In this document: piece by piece, positions 44,198-56,746 of the stretch
How the letters are laid out: the number at the start of each line of letters is the position of its first letter
How positions within the stretch are numbered: the stretch's first letter is position 1
NCBI GenBank assembly: GCA_003194525.1
Contig: NBIV01000008.1
Span: 496,001 to 560,000 of the forward strand
Source of the DNA: Gracilariopsis chorda
Taxonomy: Eukaryota > Rhodophyta > Florideophyceae > Gracilariales > Gracilariaceae
Direction of reading: 5' to 3'
Length of the DNA stretch: 64,000 bases
Position numbers and translations under genes: made by a program
The notes under the pieces: generated by a model
Databases searched by the model: none
Seen by the model: the letters and a program-made list of their open reading frames with translations, nothing else
What the model was told of the DNA's origin: nothing

Positions 44198-47100
44198 ATG
44201 GGTACTGTTCCTGGCATGGGACCTAAGCAAGGCCGAGCTCGTGTGCAGGTCGCCAAAAACGTAACCCACTTAGTACCACGGATCTGGGAAAGGTCAGGTG
44301 CTTCTCTGTGGTATACTGGTCGTTTGACGGCAATCAGGAAATCTGAGGGTTTCCGGGACCTAGTACCAGCTTGCTGTACAGGGTCTGGGGTGGGCGCCGT
44401 GTCGTAACTCTTGGGACCGGATATCACATTTCGGTGTGTGAGTAAAGGCAGACCAATCCTTACAACCGGACGCGGGTTAAACATCAAACGCCTTGAAAAC
44501 CGACTGCGCACACTGCGCTCGTCATTATCCAACAGAAGTGTGTCGAGAGTCCCTGTGCTGCACATGAATGCATCGGGTAAATGTAATTCTAGCAGCAATT
44601 TCTTTTTTGCTCATGCAACTAGGCCTGATCGGTGAAACGCAACATACTGCAACCACTTTTTCACTTTAAACTTTGTGTTCTATTGGAAATTGTCCTGGAA
44701 CTTTTGCAAACGTTTTAGGGGTTTAAAAAATAGAATTGTTTTTTTCTTTTTTGGTAAACTGAAATAACGAGAGAAGGGCGACATTAGACCTCTAGTGGGT
44801 TCCGATCTAACTCGGGAGGTGCCAGAGACAATCTTGGAGATGCCAAAGACAATCTTGGAGGTGCCAGGTTGAACGCAGGAGGTGCAAGGCAAAAAGCTGG
44901 TGGTCGTCGTGTCGGCGGTGGTAGAGCACGGGCAGGAGCTGGAAGACCCCGACGAGTACCAGATCCCTCAGCTCCACATTAGTTGGGAGTACATGAGAAC
45001 AGAGCGCACATTCAAGGACATATTGTTCCAGTGGTAGAAGAACTGGAAATCCCTTCTGCACCTACTTCGGTTGCAGCTGCAGATAGCACAAGCGGCGCTG
45101 GAGGCAGTGGGTAGGCTGCCACAGGTCTACCGACTTCTTGCACAATTCCTGGATTTCTGGAGTTAGTGAGAGGCCTTCTAAGCCACATTGCATCGCCTCC
45201 GATGCCTCTCCCTCTCCTGCCGATGCCTGCAGAACAGATGCCCGTTGCGATGGAAATGTAAGAGGGTGAGATCATCCCTGCTTATTCACAGTCCCTGCCG
45301 CCACAGCAGACTGCTCTGCCTCAAGCTGAACAAGAGGAAGAACAGATACCGTTCACGATGGAAGTAGAAGAGATGAGATCAACCCGGGTCCTTCAAACCC
45401 GCCGCCGCAGCCAGCGCTGCCACAAACTGAATAGGAAGAACAACAGATGACCATTCCAATGGAGGTGGAAGAGGATGAAATCACACCGGCTTCCCCATAT
45501 CAGCCGCAGCATCAGCCACAGCAACAGCTTGATACGACCGTCATGCACTTTGCTGGGCGTTCTGATCGAGGACTTCATCGCGTGTAATATGCGTGGGATT
45601 CCGTGGCAGCTCAGGTGAGGAATGATCCAGCCATCCGTGCAAGTGTGTCGGAGTTTGAGACGTTTCCCACTGCAGGTCAAAGGCAATGCGAAAGATACAG
45701 CGAACACTCACACATGCTCTTCTCCTGCCCGTACGCGGAATGGACATTGAAGCTTCATAGCTGCAAGCATTGCAGTTGTGTTTTGCTTAGCAAAGAGGTT
45801 CCTGGGGTGGGCTGTGGAATGATAAGAATGTCAAGATGTGTCAAGATGGGGCATCTGGTTCCGCAGAAGGCATACAAATGAGTTAGTTCGCAGTGTTTAT
45901 AGCCTGAGAGCCTTTTACAGCCATTTGCCCAACTTGAATACGCTCTTCGTGACAACACAAGCGTTCATGGACATGTCGTATGTGACGGGAGGCGGTTTTT
46001 CGTTTCTCAGACTTGAGGGCAACGCAGCTCTCGCTCTGCACACGCAGAACCAGAACAACACGCGCTACAGCTTTCTGTGGGGTACTGGTCCACCTTCTTT
46101 TGATCCTTTTCACTATGCGCGTGCCAATTTTCGTTCGTTTATTCAAGACATCAACGTACGATACATCGTGCACAAGTTGTATGATGTGATACAGCCCAAA
46201 CCAGGCGTGGTGCGCGAGCAGAGCCAATCCATGCTTAGCACGCAACAATAACAAAATACGCAGAGACTGCCGTCGATATCAGCATTCAGGCAGCACAAGA
46301 GGGTATAGTTGTACGTGGATACGAAGGAATCCGAAGTGCCAGAGTCCGTGCTCCTCACGCAGGTGCGTGCCCTCTCCCTGAAGATGCCCCTGTTGGGGGG
46401 CCTACCATGATAAGAACGCTCTTCGTGGACCCGATTGGCCTTTACCGAGTGGAGTCTCAAGTACTGCGCTAGGTAGAAGGAACCGTAACAGAAGAGCACG
46501 TCGTATTGATGGCTGCTGCTGCTACTAAGGCTGGAGATGGGGCTATTGCGAACACCGCAAAGAATGTGGAAGTGCGGTACTGCCTTCTAAAACCGGCATA
46601 CAAAATGGCAGAGAAAGGCAGTTTACCTCTGTTCTACCCGTATGGCGATCAGCACGAACCGTTTGACATCGGCATGTTTCTGGAGGCAAAGAACGCAACA
46701 CAGCTAAGCTAAGGTTTCAGCGTAAACTACTTGATGCTCCGAAAGCTCACCTGAGCTGAGAACGCGAACAAACGACTGTACTGAGACAACATCCTTCTGA
46801 ACAGTGGACCGTTGATGCAGGTGTGGATGCTTTGCACCCACACAAAAATTGAGGAAATGCGACTGCGTTTCCTTGAAAGAGAACAATAAGCACGCATTGT
46901 AGAAGAGCAAGAAATCCAGCAAGCACAACAGAAAACCGGTCACGTGCCGCAATCCCAGTTCGGGCAAATGGGACGCATCTTTCTGCCCAATGACTCATTC
47001 AACTCAGCAGCATACTGGAAAAACAAGCGCATGGATGTACAGGTGTTCGTGACGCGGAGAGGACTGCCTTCTCTGTTAATTATAGTCACCATGAACATCT

Positions 47101-49905
47101 GGTGAGAGCACATCCAGCGCCTTGGGATGGACACCACCAATCGTGGCACATTTACGGCAGAGAGTAACCGCCCTCGACCGTGACTGGATCTACTTGCAAG
47201 GGTGTACAAACAGTATGCCAATAAGCTCATGCAAGACTTGGAGAACAAATCGGAGCACATCTTTGAAATGAAGTGTTTGGGTCGTGCATCAAAGCTTGAG
47301 TATCAAGAACGCAATAATCCTCATCCCCACATGCTCGTGTGGCTCGAGGGTGGTGTGCTTGACGAAGTTCACGTGATCGACGAGCTGAATCGGGCAGAAG
47401 TGCCCCTTCCAAGTGAATAAAACGCATTGCATGCCCTCATTCATTCCATGCACAGGCACCGTCACTCCTCCTACTGCCGTAATCGCGCTAGGTGGTGCAA
47501 GTTTTGATATGACAGCAACATGATTGTGCCGGAGACGTATATTGAAGAAGGCACGAATCGCAGGATCTACCACAGAAGAAGGCAAGAAGACCTCAAGATA
47601 TTTGTGCGTACATGCGAGCGCGTGTGGTGGGCGCCGTCAACGCAGCTTGGAGAATTTTTGAGTTTTGCCATGTTGAAAATGTACTTGAACCAAAGCGACT
47701 GGCCATTCCCTTGGAAGGAGAGCGGACATTTCTGCTAAGAGGTCCAAACCAACTCCTTTCTTCATCGCAGCCCTCTACACTGGATAAATTCTTTGCAAGC
47801 AAGGCCCAAAGCATACGCGAACCTCGACTACGTTTCGTACTTTGAAAAAGTGCGATTGTATCGCATGCTTCCTGCCCGCGTGCTCAACTAATACGACGGA
47901 GACAGCACTCAGGTGCTCACAGACGACTGCGATCCGCCCATGTACGTGGCACAGCGCACGGACGACGAGCAGTGCGTCGCAAGGATCAGAGGTGTTTCAC
48001 CGTCCGGCATTGACCTCGTTGCCCTGCGCTTGCTGCTCATGAATTATGGCTCGAGGTCTTATGAAGACGCAAAGACTTTCAATGGACAGCAGTATCGAAC
48101 GTATCATGAAACTGTGATTGTAAGCGGACTGCTCGCGGACGGATCTGAGTTTGATATTGCATGTCAAGAAGCAGTGCAGCTCTATAGCACTCCCTCCAAG
48201 CTGCGACTTCTGGTTTTCACACTATACCAACAAGGCTCAGACCCAGAGAGAATGGGCGTCAAAAACTGGGAGGCGCTTTGTAACGACATACATACAGGAA
48301 GTGAGCAGCAACGAAAGCAAGAAATGTATCGACGTGTGGTGGAGATCTCAAAACGGCACGGACGACGACTGATTCGTGATCACAGCTTCTTCTCCTAACA
48401 CCTACAGCAGAACCATGCAGCGTTGACTGAGTGGAATCGAGCCACAACATCTCGAAACGCGCGAGTGGTGCAAAGTTCGTCAACTTTGCAGTCAAGGTAC
48501 GCCACCTTAAAACCTCGCCAAAGACAAGTCATTGACACCTTTATCGCCGCATTGCAACAATGGCAGGAGCTGAAGGAGCGAACAAGCGCTCCTAGAAACT
48601 TTTTATGTGTGCAAGGATCCCCAGGACCCGGAAAGACATACGACCTCAACCTCCTTCGTGACATCGCTGAGTCGGAGGGAATGCTCGCAGAAATGACTGC
48701 TACAACAAGCATTGTAACATCTTTGTGCGAAGGTGGTCGCACTTTACATAGCCTGCTCGTACTGGTTGTAGCTGACAAGGACTGTACTAGCAGCACTGGA
48801 GCCACTTTTTCAAAGTACGCTCCCCGATCACAACGTGCGAAACCACTTCGTGAAATACAACTGCTCGTCTTGGATGAGGATTCTATACGATCACGAACGC
48901 TTTTTGAAACCATGAATGCGTTGCTCAAAGATCTTTGCTGCAGTGGAGTAGAAAACACGCCCCAATTCAGAGGCTGGACCATCGTTCTATCCGGCGACTA
49001 CCCCCATCTGCTTCCAGTTGTGTCGCAGGTACTCATGTAGTGGGAGACGAGTGGAAATGTAAGAGGAGTGTACACAAAAATTTTCAACGAGTCGCCGTGG
49101 AAGATTGATATGTGGACAATGTACTCAGTTCAAGTGCTGTAACTCACCGAACAAGTACGCCAAGCAGATGATCTAGCATTTGCGTCGCTGTTACGTTCCA
49201 TTGCACGAAACAAAATAACCAACAACGCTCCACTACCACTCAGATCTACCGGTGGCATGCAAACAGCCTACCAATTCGTGTGTAAGTGGCTCGCAACACG
49301 ACGCAAGGAGGATGTGGATCTCAGCAAAAAGCTCATTGCGTCCACAAATCAGTTGGTTGATGAACACAATGCGGCAGCGCTGAATCTGTTTCCTGTTGAA
49401 CGCTTCACTCTTCCGTCAGCTACGACAGTACAACCTGACTTTGTACAGAACTCAGAGCCAGACGTCACCAATACCTTGTTCCCGAGTTTCCATATCAGTA
49501 TGCACCTACTTAAGTACCACCACATAACTTTGATTTGAAGATTGCTGTTCCAGTTATGGTCATTCGAAACGTGCTGCATCCTGCTGTCGTCAACGGAAAT
49601 CTGTTCGTGCTCGTGCTTGTCGATGAGTTCACGATGCAGGTGACTCGATTCGACGAGAACAGATAAGTGCTGAAATGACAGCTCCTGCATCTTATCGCCT
49701 TCGAGTTATGTTTCGCAGACATTCGCATGATTTGAAGACAGTTCCCTATTCGTCTTGATTTTGCAGCTACCCTTCAGAAAGGACAGGGAAAGACGTTGGA
49801 TGGCTTGCTTGTGGACGTGCGATCCAACTTCTTCTCCTCCGGTCAGTTCTATGTCGCATTGTCACGCGGTTCGAAAGAACAACCATGTGATGCCACTGCA
49901 TGACC
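44198..49905 (+). pseudogene. Helitron Rep-helicase gene, copy 3
   Basis: Exon 1 (from ATG 44198) reads MGTVPGMGPKQGRARVQV and has one stop at 44405. After the intron come NSGGARDNLGDAKDNLGG repeats, acidic repeats ending EEDEI, then the zinc-like LHSCKHCSCVLLSKEV (about 45750) and PNLNTLFVTTQAF. Then LPLFYPYGDQHEPF and the HUH region EYQERNNPHPHMLVWLEGG (about 47300). The tyrosine motif is deleted: after RRRQEDLKI (about 47600) the frame jumps to AAWRIFEF. The helicase (48400-49900) has VQGSPGPGKT (Walker A), LLVLDEDS (Walker B), LSGDYPHLLPVV and FYVALSRG; the HKxQG motif is changed to QKGQG. Several frameshifts occur. It is the best-preserved copy, but inactive. Confidence 0.78.
44577..44787 (+). 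other. Intron of the Helitron gene, copy 3
   Basis: GT donor at 44577-44578 (ATCGGGTAAAT) and AG acceptor at 44786-44787 (GACATTAG). It is in the same position as the introns of copies 1 and 2, though the acceptor-side sequence is less alike here. Confidence 0.5.
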
Positions 49906-50160
49906 CGCAGCTTACATCTGCGAATGCGCACAAACTTTATGCCATGGCTGCGGCCATTGCCAACGTATTGCAGCCTGAAGTCATTCAGTTCTGCATCCTT
50001 CCACAACCATAACCATATTTCTTGCGTTCATCATTCATTGAATTACACTATTTGCTTTTGTTCTTTTGCTTTCTTCACCCTTCTTTTCTTTTCACCGCTA
50101 TTTATCCCTCCTCCACCGCGGCGCGCAGTGCCGTCCGCGGCCGAATGCCGCTCCATCTTG

Positions 50161-50664
50161 TCTCACCAACCCCCACTCTTAATGATTTGTTGATGTATGA
50201 GAAGGTGTTGTTGAATGATCGGAGCCGTTGCTCCAAAGCACCCCTTCACACGCCCCCTTCAGTGAATGAAATTTACATTTTCGTGCAACGCCTCAACCGT
50301 AATTAAAGAATTCAGCAGCAGCAGCAAAGCTCAAAGCTAATTGGGTACCGCTGCTGCTCAGTGGCTGATACTACACCACTGCTACCCATTGTACTGCACA
50401 GTGGCTGGCACTGCAGTCATTTTGGCAGTGCCAGGCAGGTACAAACCACTGTGCAGTCCATCTACAATTGCAGTGCTAGCCAATCACCAATGCACGGGTG
50501 CTCAATTGCAACTCTGTTCCATATTCACTCTCGGCGCCAGTGCCATCATTGGTTTTCCGGAGATTTGCGAGCAATAGCAAGCAGAAATGGCCTGCAAATA
50601 TCCCGAATTCACCTCTATTCAGCAACGCGCAGCGCCGCCAGTGGCTGAAGGCCACTTTTAACTG
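50161..50664 (+). mobile_element. Mini-Helitron joined head to tail to Helitron copy 3 (504 bp)
   Basis: It begins TCTCACCAAC at the base after copy 3 ends and finishes with a GTGGCTGAAGGCCAC hairpin and the tail TTTTAACTG at 50664. The next base (50665) is the T of the Copia target site. In between is the palindrome-rich block shared with the other units, with CTGGCACT...AGTGCCAG arms. It has no coding sequence. Confidence 0.78.
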
Positions 50665-53100
50665 TTTAAGGCTCCTTTGTTTCTAAAGTGTTGTGCTACA
50701 AATCTGGATTTCTTGATTATTTTGTGAGTCTCCGTTTTCAAAACATCAAACCATTTGGATCCATATATTCGTGTGTCTTTAGGTACGCTACACTTGTTGA
50801 CTACCTTGAAGGTTTTCCTTCTCTTCAAGCCAGTCAATTTTGTCTTCCATAAATGATTGAATTGATTCCTAAAATCTGGTTTTCCTCTAGCTTCAATAGT
50901 GGTGGCGTCTCCAAATATTGCTCTGCCCGTCAGATATGGCTCTTTCATGCCTAGATCTGTTGTGGTAAAATCGTTGGCTGTTAATTTTGCGTTTTGGTGT
51001 TCAGTTACAGGAAATTGAGACTTCGCTACTGGTCTGATAACATGAGATCAGCATATCCTTCTCCCATGTGGTAGTTAAATCACAACAACTTCTCCCTCAA
51101 TTGGAATACAATGGTGATGTCCCTCCCATTTCTTACTAATTTCTCTTTAGACATATACTGGAGACCCAGCTGGTAGTTTGGTCAATTCCGCACTGACTTC
51201 TCTTTTTTTCGGTCCATTAGTGTGCTTAACTTCAAATGCTACTCTTCGTTTTGCTTGTTCTCGTTGCCTAAGCTCATGCCATTTGCCTCTCAGCTGGAGT
51301 TTTTCTAGCAGTTCTTGGTGGTGTTTCGAATAGTAGTCGTGTTGGGGACAACCTTTTAGGACCTACGGTGTCGTTGACGCATGTTACTGCCATTTGTAAA
51401 CGGTCTGCATCACTTTCGGACCGAGATAATGATCTTCAGATCTTCTCGTACGCTATTCGAAGAAGATCATGATTTCGTTCTACGTGGAAAGTCGTAGATG
51501 GAGATTCATAGGTGCTTGTGGAATGATTATATCTTCATTTTCTGCATTATCCAAAAATTCTTTGGATACGAAGTTGTTCCTTTGCCCCGCCTGTGAAACG
51601 TCTGTAGGTCCAGAATACAATCGATTCCAACATCTTAGGAATGACTACATACTTCGGATGATTTCAATTGCTTCAAAAACAATGCCGCATTTTTGTGAGT
51701 TGATTCGTCTACTGCATGAAATACTGACTGCCCAGATATGTACATAATGTCTGCTGCCACGATGTGATTGAACTTTACCTCGTCCGCTCCAATAGTGTTC
51801 TTGAATCTTCTAGGTCTTTAAGCGTTGACAGACCACGTTACACAGGCCTTAGTTAGCTCTTCAATGTTCCTCCTCATATCAGCGTTCATTTCTGTTGGCC
51901 TTGCACGACGGAGTACGTTTCTAAACGCACTGACACTGGGGCGCCCGAGTACTTTATGGAGTTTTTTTCTGTTCTGATGCTGTGTACGGGGATTGAAAGA
52001 GATCCCCACGAACCCACTTCTGGATGAGAAACTAGTTCTGGATTGTGAATGGCTGCCACTTCTGTTTCTAGATAACCTCTTTGTTCTGGATGCTAATCTC
52101 CAATATATTTTCGATCATGCTTTTCATGATCAGCAATGATGGCATTCTGTCCCTAACGATTTGGAACGTCACATTGATGACCAGACCTAGATCTTTCAAT
52201 GCTACGGGTATTTTTGAAGTACCAAATGGTTGACTGCTTCCTCCCATACTCTTCAAAGCACCTAAATTTTCAAGTACAATATTGCAAGGGACTTCAAACG
52301 TCTCACAATAAGCTTTGTACTCTGTGTACGACATTACTGAGAGCGGTTGGCGCATGTGTCTATATAGAAGTCCTTGAACGTTGTCTCTTGAGACAACTCT
52401 GAACGCATGGTTGCCATTGCATTATTCAAGTCCTTATGATATGATGTTCCATGCACAGAACCTGCATTTGCAACGTAAACCTGATGTTGTCCGTGAATAC
52501 ATAGTTCGTGCTGGATGATATACCACGCCTTATCTTCAACCTCACTATTATGGCTTTCAATAGATTAGTTACAGTTGTCTTCACTATCGTTCTCTTCAGA
52601 AACAGTATCTGTCATGTCATTAACAAAATTTGCAATGTCTTCTACGGTGATGTATGCTGATGGTCTTTCCCTTTCTATAATTTGAATTGCTGCTTTGATC
52701 TGACCTGGGGTATGTCTCATGCAAGCCAAATGGTTTTCACCACACAAATAACAGCTTTTCTGTGCAGTTAGCCAATCTGAGTTCAAGCGTTCCTGGTATT
52801 TGTTCTCAGAACAGCACACAAAATGCATATCCACAGGAGCGATTCATCGCGTACACTGACCGGTACGAAAGGCCATTGGTTGATGAAGCCAGCGATTCTT
52901 TCACGAAGCGGGAGGGGCCTTCTTGCTTTGGCGTGGAAATTTGGGCATGCCGTCACATTGGCGGACGCCAGAGTAGCGATTGACAATAGAATAAATGTAC
53001 TCCTCTACAGACCATGGGCCAATTACTTCCCAATTGCCACGCGGCCACTCAGAGTTATGGTCGAAACGCGAGCCATGAGTCCATGAAGAACCTTGAACTA
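50665..53100 (-). mobile_element. Copia fossil, second element, 5' part
   Basis: In minus-strand order: a CYLCGENHLA zinc-knuckle-like stretch (52565-52834), an aspartic protease domain (52068-52355), the integrase zinc-binding start (51818-52009, with LGRPSVSAF), the integrase C-terminal side (about 51100-51260, with LPAGSPVYV) and the reverse transcriptase start (50658-50948, with GSKWFDVLK). The Helitron pair sits at its left edge, and the element continues at 43578. LTRs are not identified. It has several breaks and is an old fossil. Confidence 0.8.
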
Positions 53101-56100
53101 GCCCGCTGGGTGACCGTAAACGGTAAACCTAGCAGAGGGATGTAAGATACTTTGACGGTCAGATAAATGCCAATCTGATAGTGACACCGCTCTTTATACT
53201 GGAATGAGTAGACGAGTCACGATCGATGAACAACGAGGTGACGTGCGCAGAGAAATGGTGACCAATATACTTGAGCACTCGGAGACAGACCTCAACGGCA
53301 GTGCATAGCGTGCGTCTGGTCATTTACATCACTTAACCCCCCAACTAATTGGTAGCTATATGGAAATCATCACGTGAGCGGGTGGCGGCACCCCCACACA
53401 GACATCTTCGATCGCTAAAGTCGAATGTAACTGCCTCCAGAGATCCCACCATGGACATTTCCGAGGTATAATAACCACTCAGGCACTCTTTAGTTACCAT
53501 CAGACACACAGTGATGTCGGCAAGGCAAACGTTTGTTCAGAGAACGAGGCAGGGTAGATTTTAACCAGCGTAACAGGCTGAAAAGATGGAACTCGTGAAC
53601 GTGCGCGAATGGAAACCACAGAAGCGTGGCTACGGATCATACAACCCATTCAAGAACACGTAAGTTGACCCAGGCGGCCAAGTTCAAGGAGCGTGCAGTG
53701 TGAGAGAGTGACCCTGACACTTGTCTATCGGACCGCTGACCTCATATGAGGTCAAAACAATCAACTTTACGTTTAATTTTAGTTATTTTGATCGGATTTG
53801 TTTGCCTTTTGTAGTCTGTATAAGTTATGCAACATGTTTTTGTATAGCAAAATTTCTAAGCTTTTGTTGTTTATACTAGGTGAAAAGCAGAAACATAAGA
53901 CAACCAGATGGTTTGATAGAGATGATCTTGTAAAATATGACTAATTTAGTACAGAGCTTCAGAAAACCGGCTTTTTTGATATCAAAAACGTACGTTTGAT
54001 TGAAAAACACCATTCCTGACGTGTGTATGAAAGGTTCAAAACCTTCAAAGAATAATCATCTGGCAACATTACATCCGAGCGGATAGACACTAGGGACTAC
54101 GTCGTTCATAGAGCTGCATGGAAGCACTACACGTGCAGGCTCTGGCATATAAATGGATCTAACTATATTACTAATTATTTCCGTATATACTCAGAAATAG
54201 ATATTGGTCCTGTAGATTAGGGCATATTCCCGTGTCACATGTTAGAAGCGCCACAGTTCGATAGCTATGCACCTCGAGGTACGTCTTCCTTGGTCATTAA
54301 ACTTAGACACAATCGTCAGTTCTGAGTACCCCCGTACTTGGCACTCGCACGTTGCACTGGCCTTTGACGTATCGCTACTGGTGCTCCAACCTTTGCAATT
54401 GCGTAGTTAGCGCCAATCTATTGCACCAACATTAGCAGAGGTTTCACCGCTGCTGTGTTGAGATTTGGACCTCTCACCTCTGCCAAGCTATCATGGGACC
54501 TGTAGGAGTTTGCCCGGTTGGCTCACGATCCTACAACGATCTTCTGCATATCGTTGTAGACCGAATTTTAGAGATGGGCCATACTAGCTCCGTAACATTC
54601 GACACCACTACATATACAAGCGTTCTATCCGGAAGTACTTGAGACTACAAGCCACAAGTTTCTCCGCCGTTGTCGCCAACATACTCACAAAGGGGTTGGC
54701 ATCAATAAAGGTGCTCGTTGGAGATCATGAAACTGACTTGAGACGTATTTTTAACCTGGATTAAGCAGTTTTTACCCCGCCCGAAGTCATTTGTTTTGGT
54801 TTCTCTTGGCGATTTCTCTCCCTGAGCGGTAAATGGGATAAAAGCAGACTGGTATACAATAATAGTAATCAAATTAAGCGCATGGCTACAATAAGTCCTG
54901 TTGGAGATACGGGTCTTTCACTGTTTTTGTACAAGAGTGCAAAAATTTTCAAAGGGACCAGAAGTCGTAATAGTCCTATTTTTCCGGATACTGCTGTTTC
55001 AAATATACGCGGAGGAGCAACGATTGCAACTAAATCTGCAAAGGTTGATTCTACTTTATCTAAGGTACATTTGTTCTACTTCGAGCATATCCAACATATA
55101 ACAGATTTTTATTTCCAAGTGCCACTAGAGAAAAACATTCTTCCGAAATGATTCCCATGCCGAGTATTGCTGGCTTTTAGGAACAGAATTACAATGGATG
55201 AGAATGGTTGGAAGTTGATGGTGATGATCCACGTTGAATTTCCGGCCATCCATAAAGGGTCTAGCGTAGTACTATCAGTGCCACTAGTCAATGAGAAATC
55301 GTGTCGGTTTACCGGCATTATACTTGGTCTTCTCGTTGGCCTCCATCCGTTGGTGGTTTACCAGGTTCAATGCCAGATCTATTGTTTGATGACTTGGCGA
55401 GTTCCGCAGCTGATGACTTGTTCTATGACTTGGCAAGGATCAGCAACAGAAAAGGTATTGATGATCTGGCATAATCCATCTCAACGTGCTCATGATGACT
55501 TCGCACGGATCTGCCGGGAATCTTCCATGACTGTTTGATCATTGCTGTACCATATCAGGTGTTTGTCAACGCTGCAACTAGTAGGCAACGTGTGTTTCGG
55601 AGCCAAGTCTACCCACGCGGTCTGTCGGGGCTTTTCTGAGATAAGCATGTTGTCGTGTCATATTGACAGTATGTCACAAAAGATGTGATCTCGGGCTTTG
55701 AAAACAGGTAGATATGTCAAATAGGTAACCAACGTCTTCAGGAGATTCAGTAGAACAAAAAAATTTAAACACGTTAGAACTGATGAAAGAGCCAACTATA
55801 CTAAAAAACAAGTAAACTATTAACTAAATATAACCCTGGCTAGAGAACTCGTAACTAGTTTCTTAGCCCGAGAGCTCGTTGTGTACTGCAATTATTCTTG
55901 GCAAGACACCAAGAACTAGAGGAGGTGAAAGTAGCCTTTGCTGGTCTATTGTGACCTTCAAATCAAATTCATGAGTTCTTATAAATTTGACGATTGCATG
56001 AAGAGCACTCTCTTCATCCTGAATATTAATATGATTATTCCTTTTTGGATGAGCTCAGATGGAGAATGTGCATGTTGTTCTCTAGCTGAAGTTGATATCA

Positions 56101-56429
56101 CGCATTCTACTTTGGAGAGATTGAAATATACGCAGTGAGAATTGTAACACACGATCCAGATATAATAAGGATATATTTCCAGCAAAATAGGCACGGTTAA
56201 TCTAGTTTAAAAACATTTTTGTATTGCAACGCCTTCCAGAGGCGTTTTATGAACTTTCTATCTTCTTGGATATGAACTCCATTGTATGGCATTTGAGTTG
56301 TGCCACTGCTGGCGATACATTGCACCTCAATGGTATTCGATCCATGTCATGCTCACACGTGATCCACGGTAACCGAGAGTGGCCCTACAAGTGTATTGGT
56401 ACACGTATGTCGCGGTCCAGCAAGGGTTA
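53101..56429. other. 3.3 kb without a recognised gene
   Basis: Short frames on both strands (for example 54882-55151 plus, 55167-55538 plus, 56224-56430 plus) carry no domain I can name. The stretch may include the 5' LTR or leader of the minus-strand Copia element near its left end. It contains the perfect palindrome at 53738-53755 and a hairpin with 10-bp perfect arms (CTACAACGAT) at about 54530-54558. Confidence 0.3.
53738..53755. repeat. Perfect 18-bp palindrome
   Basis: TGACCTCATATGAGGTCA reads the same on both strands. It lies at the start of an AT-rich stretch. It could be a binding site for a dimeric protein or chance; no gene start is close. Confidence 0.5.
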
Positions 56430-56746
56430 GGGCCATCTATAATGCAGTATCCAGATAGTTATTTAGATATTAGTGACTTTACGCAGTCGTTTTTCACAGA
56501 GATTTCACGAAGATATCTCCTGTACTCCTTACATTACTGGTACACGTTTTGAAAAGCGCTGTATGGAAATGGCAAACGGCCGTCACATGTGACCATTTTG
56601 TAAAGCGATTTCACAAAGATTTCGCGTTGAAAAGTGGCCATGAAATCCACAAAAATGGCCGGAAGTGCACTACAAACTGCTAGCATAGCATCTTCTTATA
56701 CCAAGCGGCTGGGAACATATCGGACTTTCCTTCTCCTCCCATCGAT

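Larger units (their letters stand above)
43579..50160 (+). mobile_element. Helitron copy 3, end-to-end (6.58 kb)
   Basis: It starts TCTCAACACC after an A (43578) and ends with the hairpin CGGCCGAATGCCG plus CTCCATCTTG at 50160, where a mini-Helitron begins at once. It carries the palindrome-rich 5' region (43620-44190), the first exon (44198-44576), an intron (44577-44787), the Gly-Ala-Arg repeat, acidic repeats, Rep and a PIF1-type helicase. It lies inside the reverse transcriptase region of a Copia fossil. Both ends are present, but the gene is defective, so it is complete in structure and not autonomous. Confidence 0.8.

Noticed and set aside
43579-50664. Reading the Helitron region as a Polinton or virus because of its size
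   Set aside because: The proteins are Rep (HUH and tyrosine blocks) and a PIF1-type helicase; no capsid, protease, integrase or polymerase B is present, and the A/T insertion without duplication is Helitron-like.
56430-56445. Left end of the second Harbinger element (TTA followed by GGGCCATCTATAATG)
   Set aside because: It resembles the ends of the large Harbinger, but no matching right end is found near 59.1-59.3 kb, so the element is not bounded.
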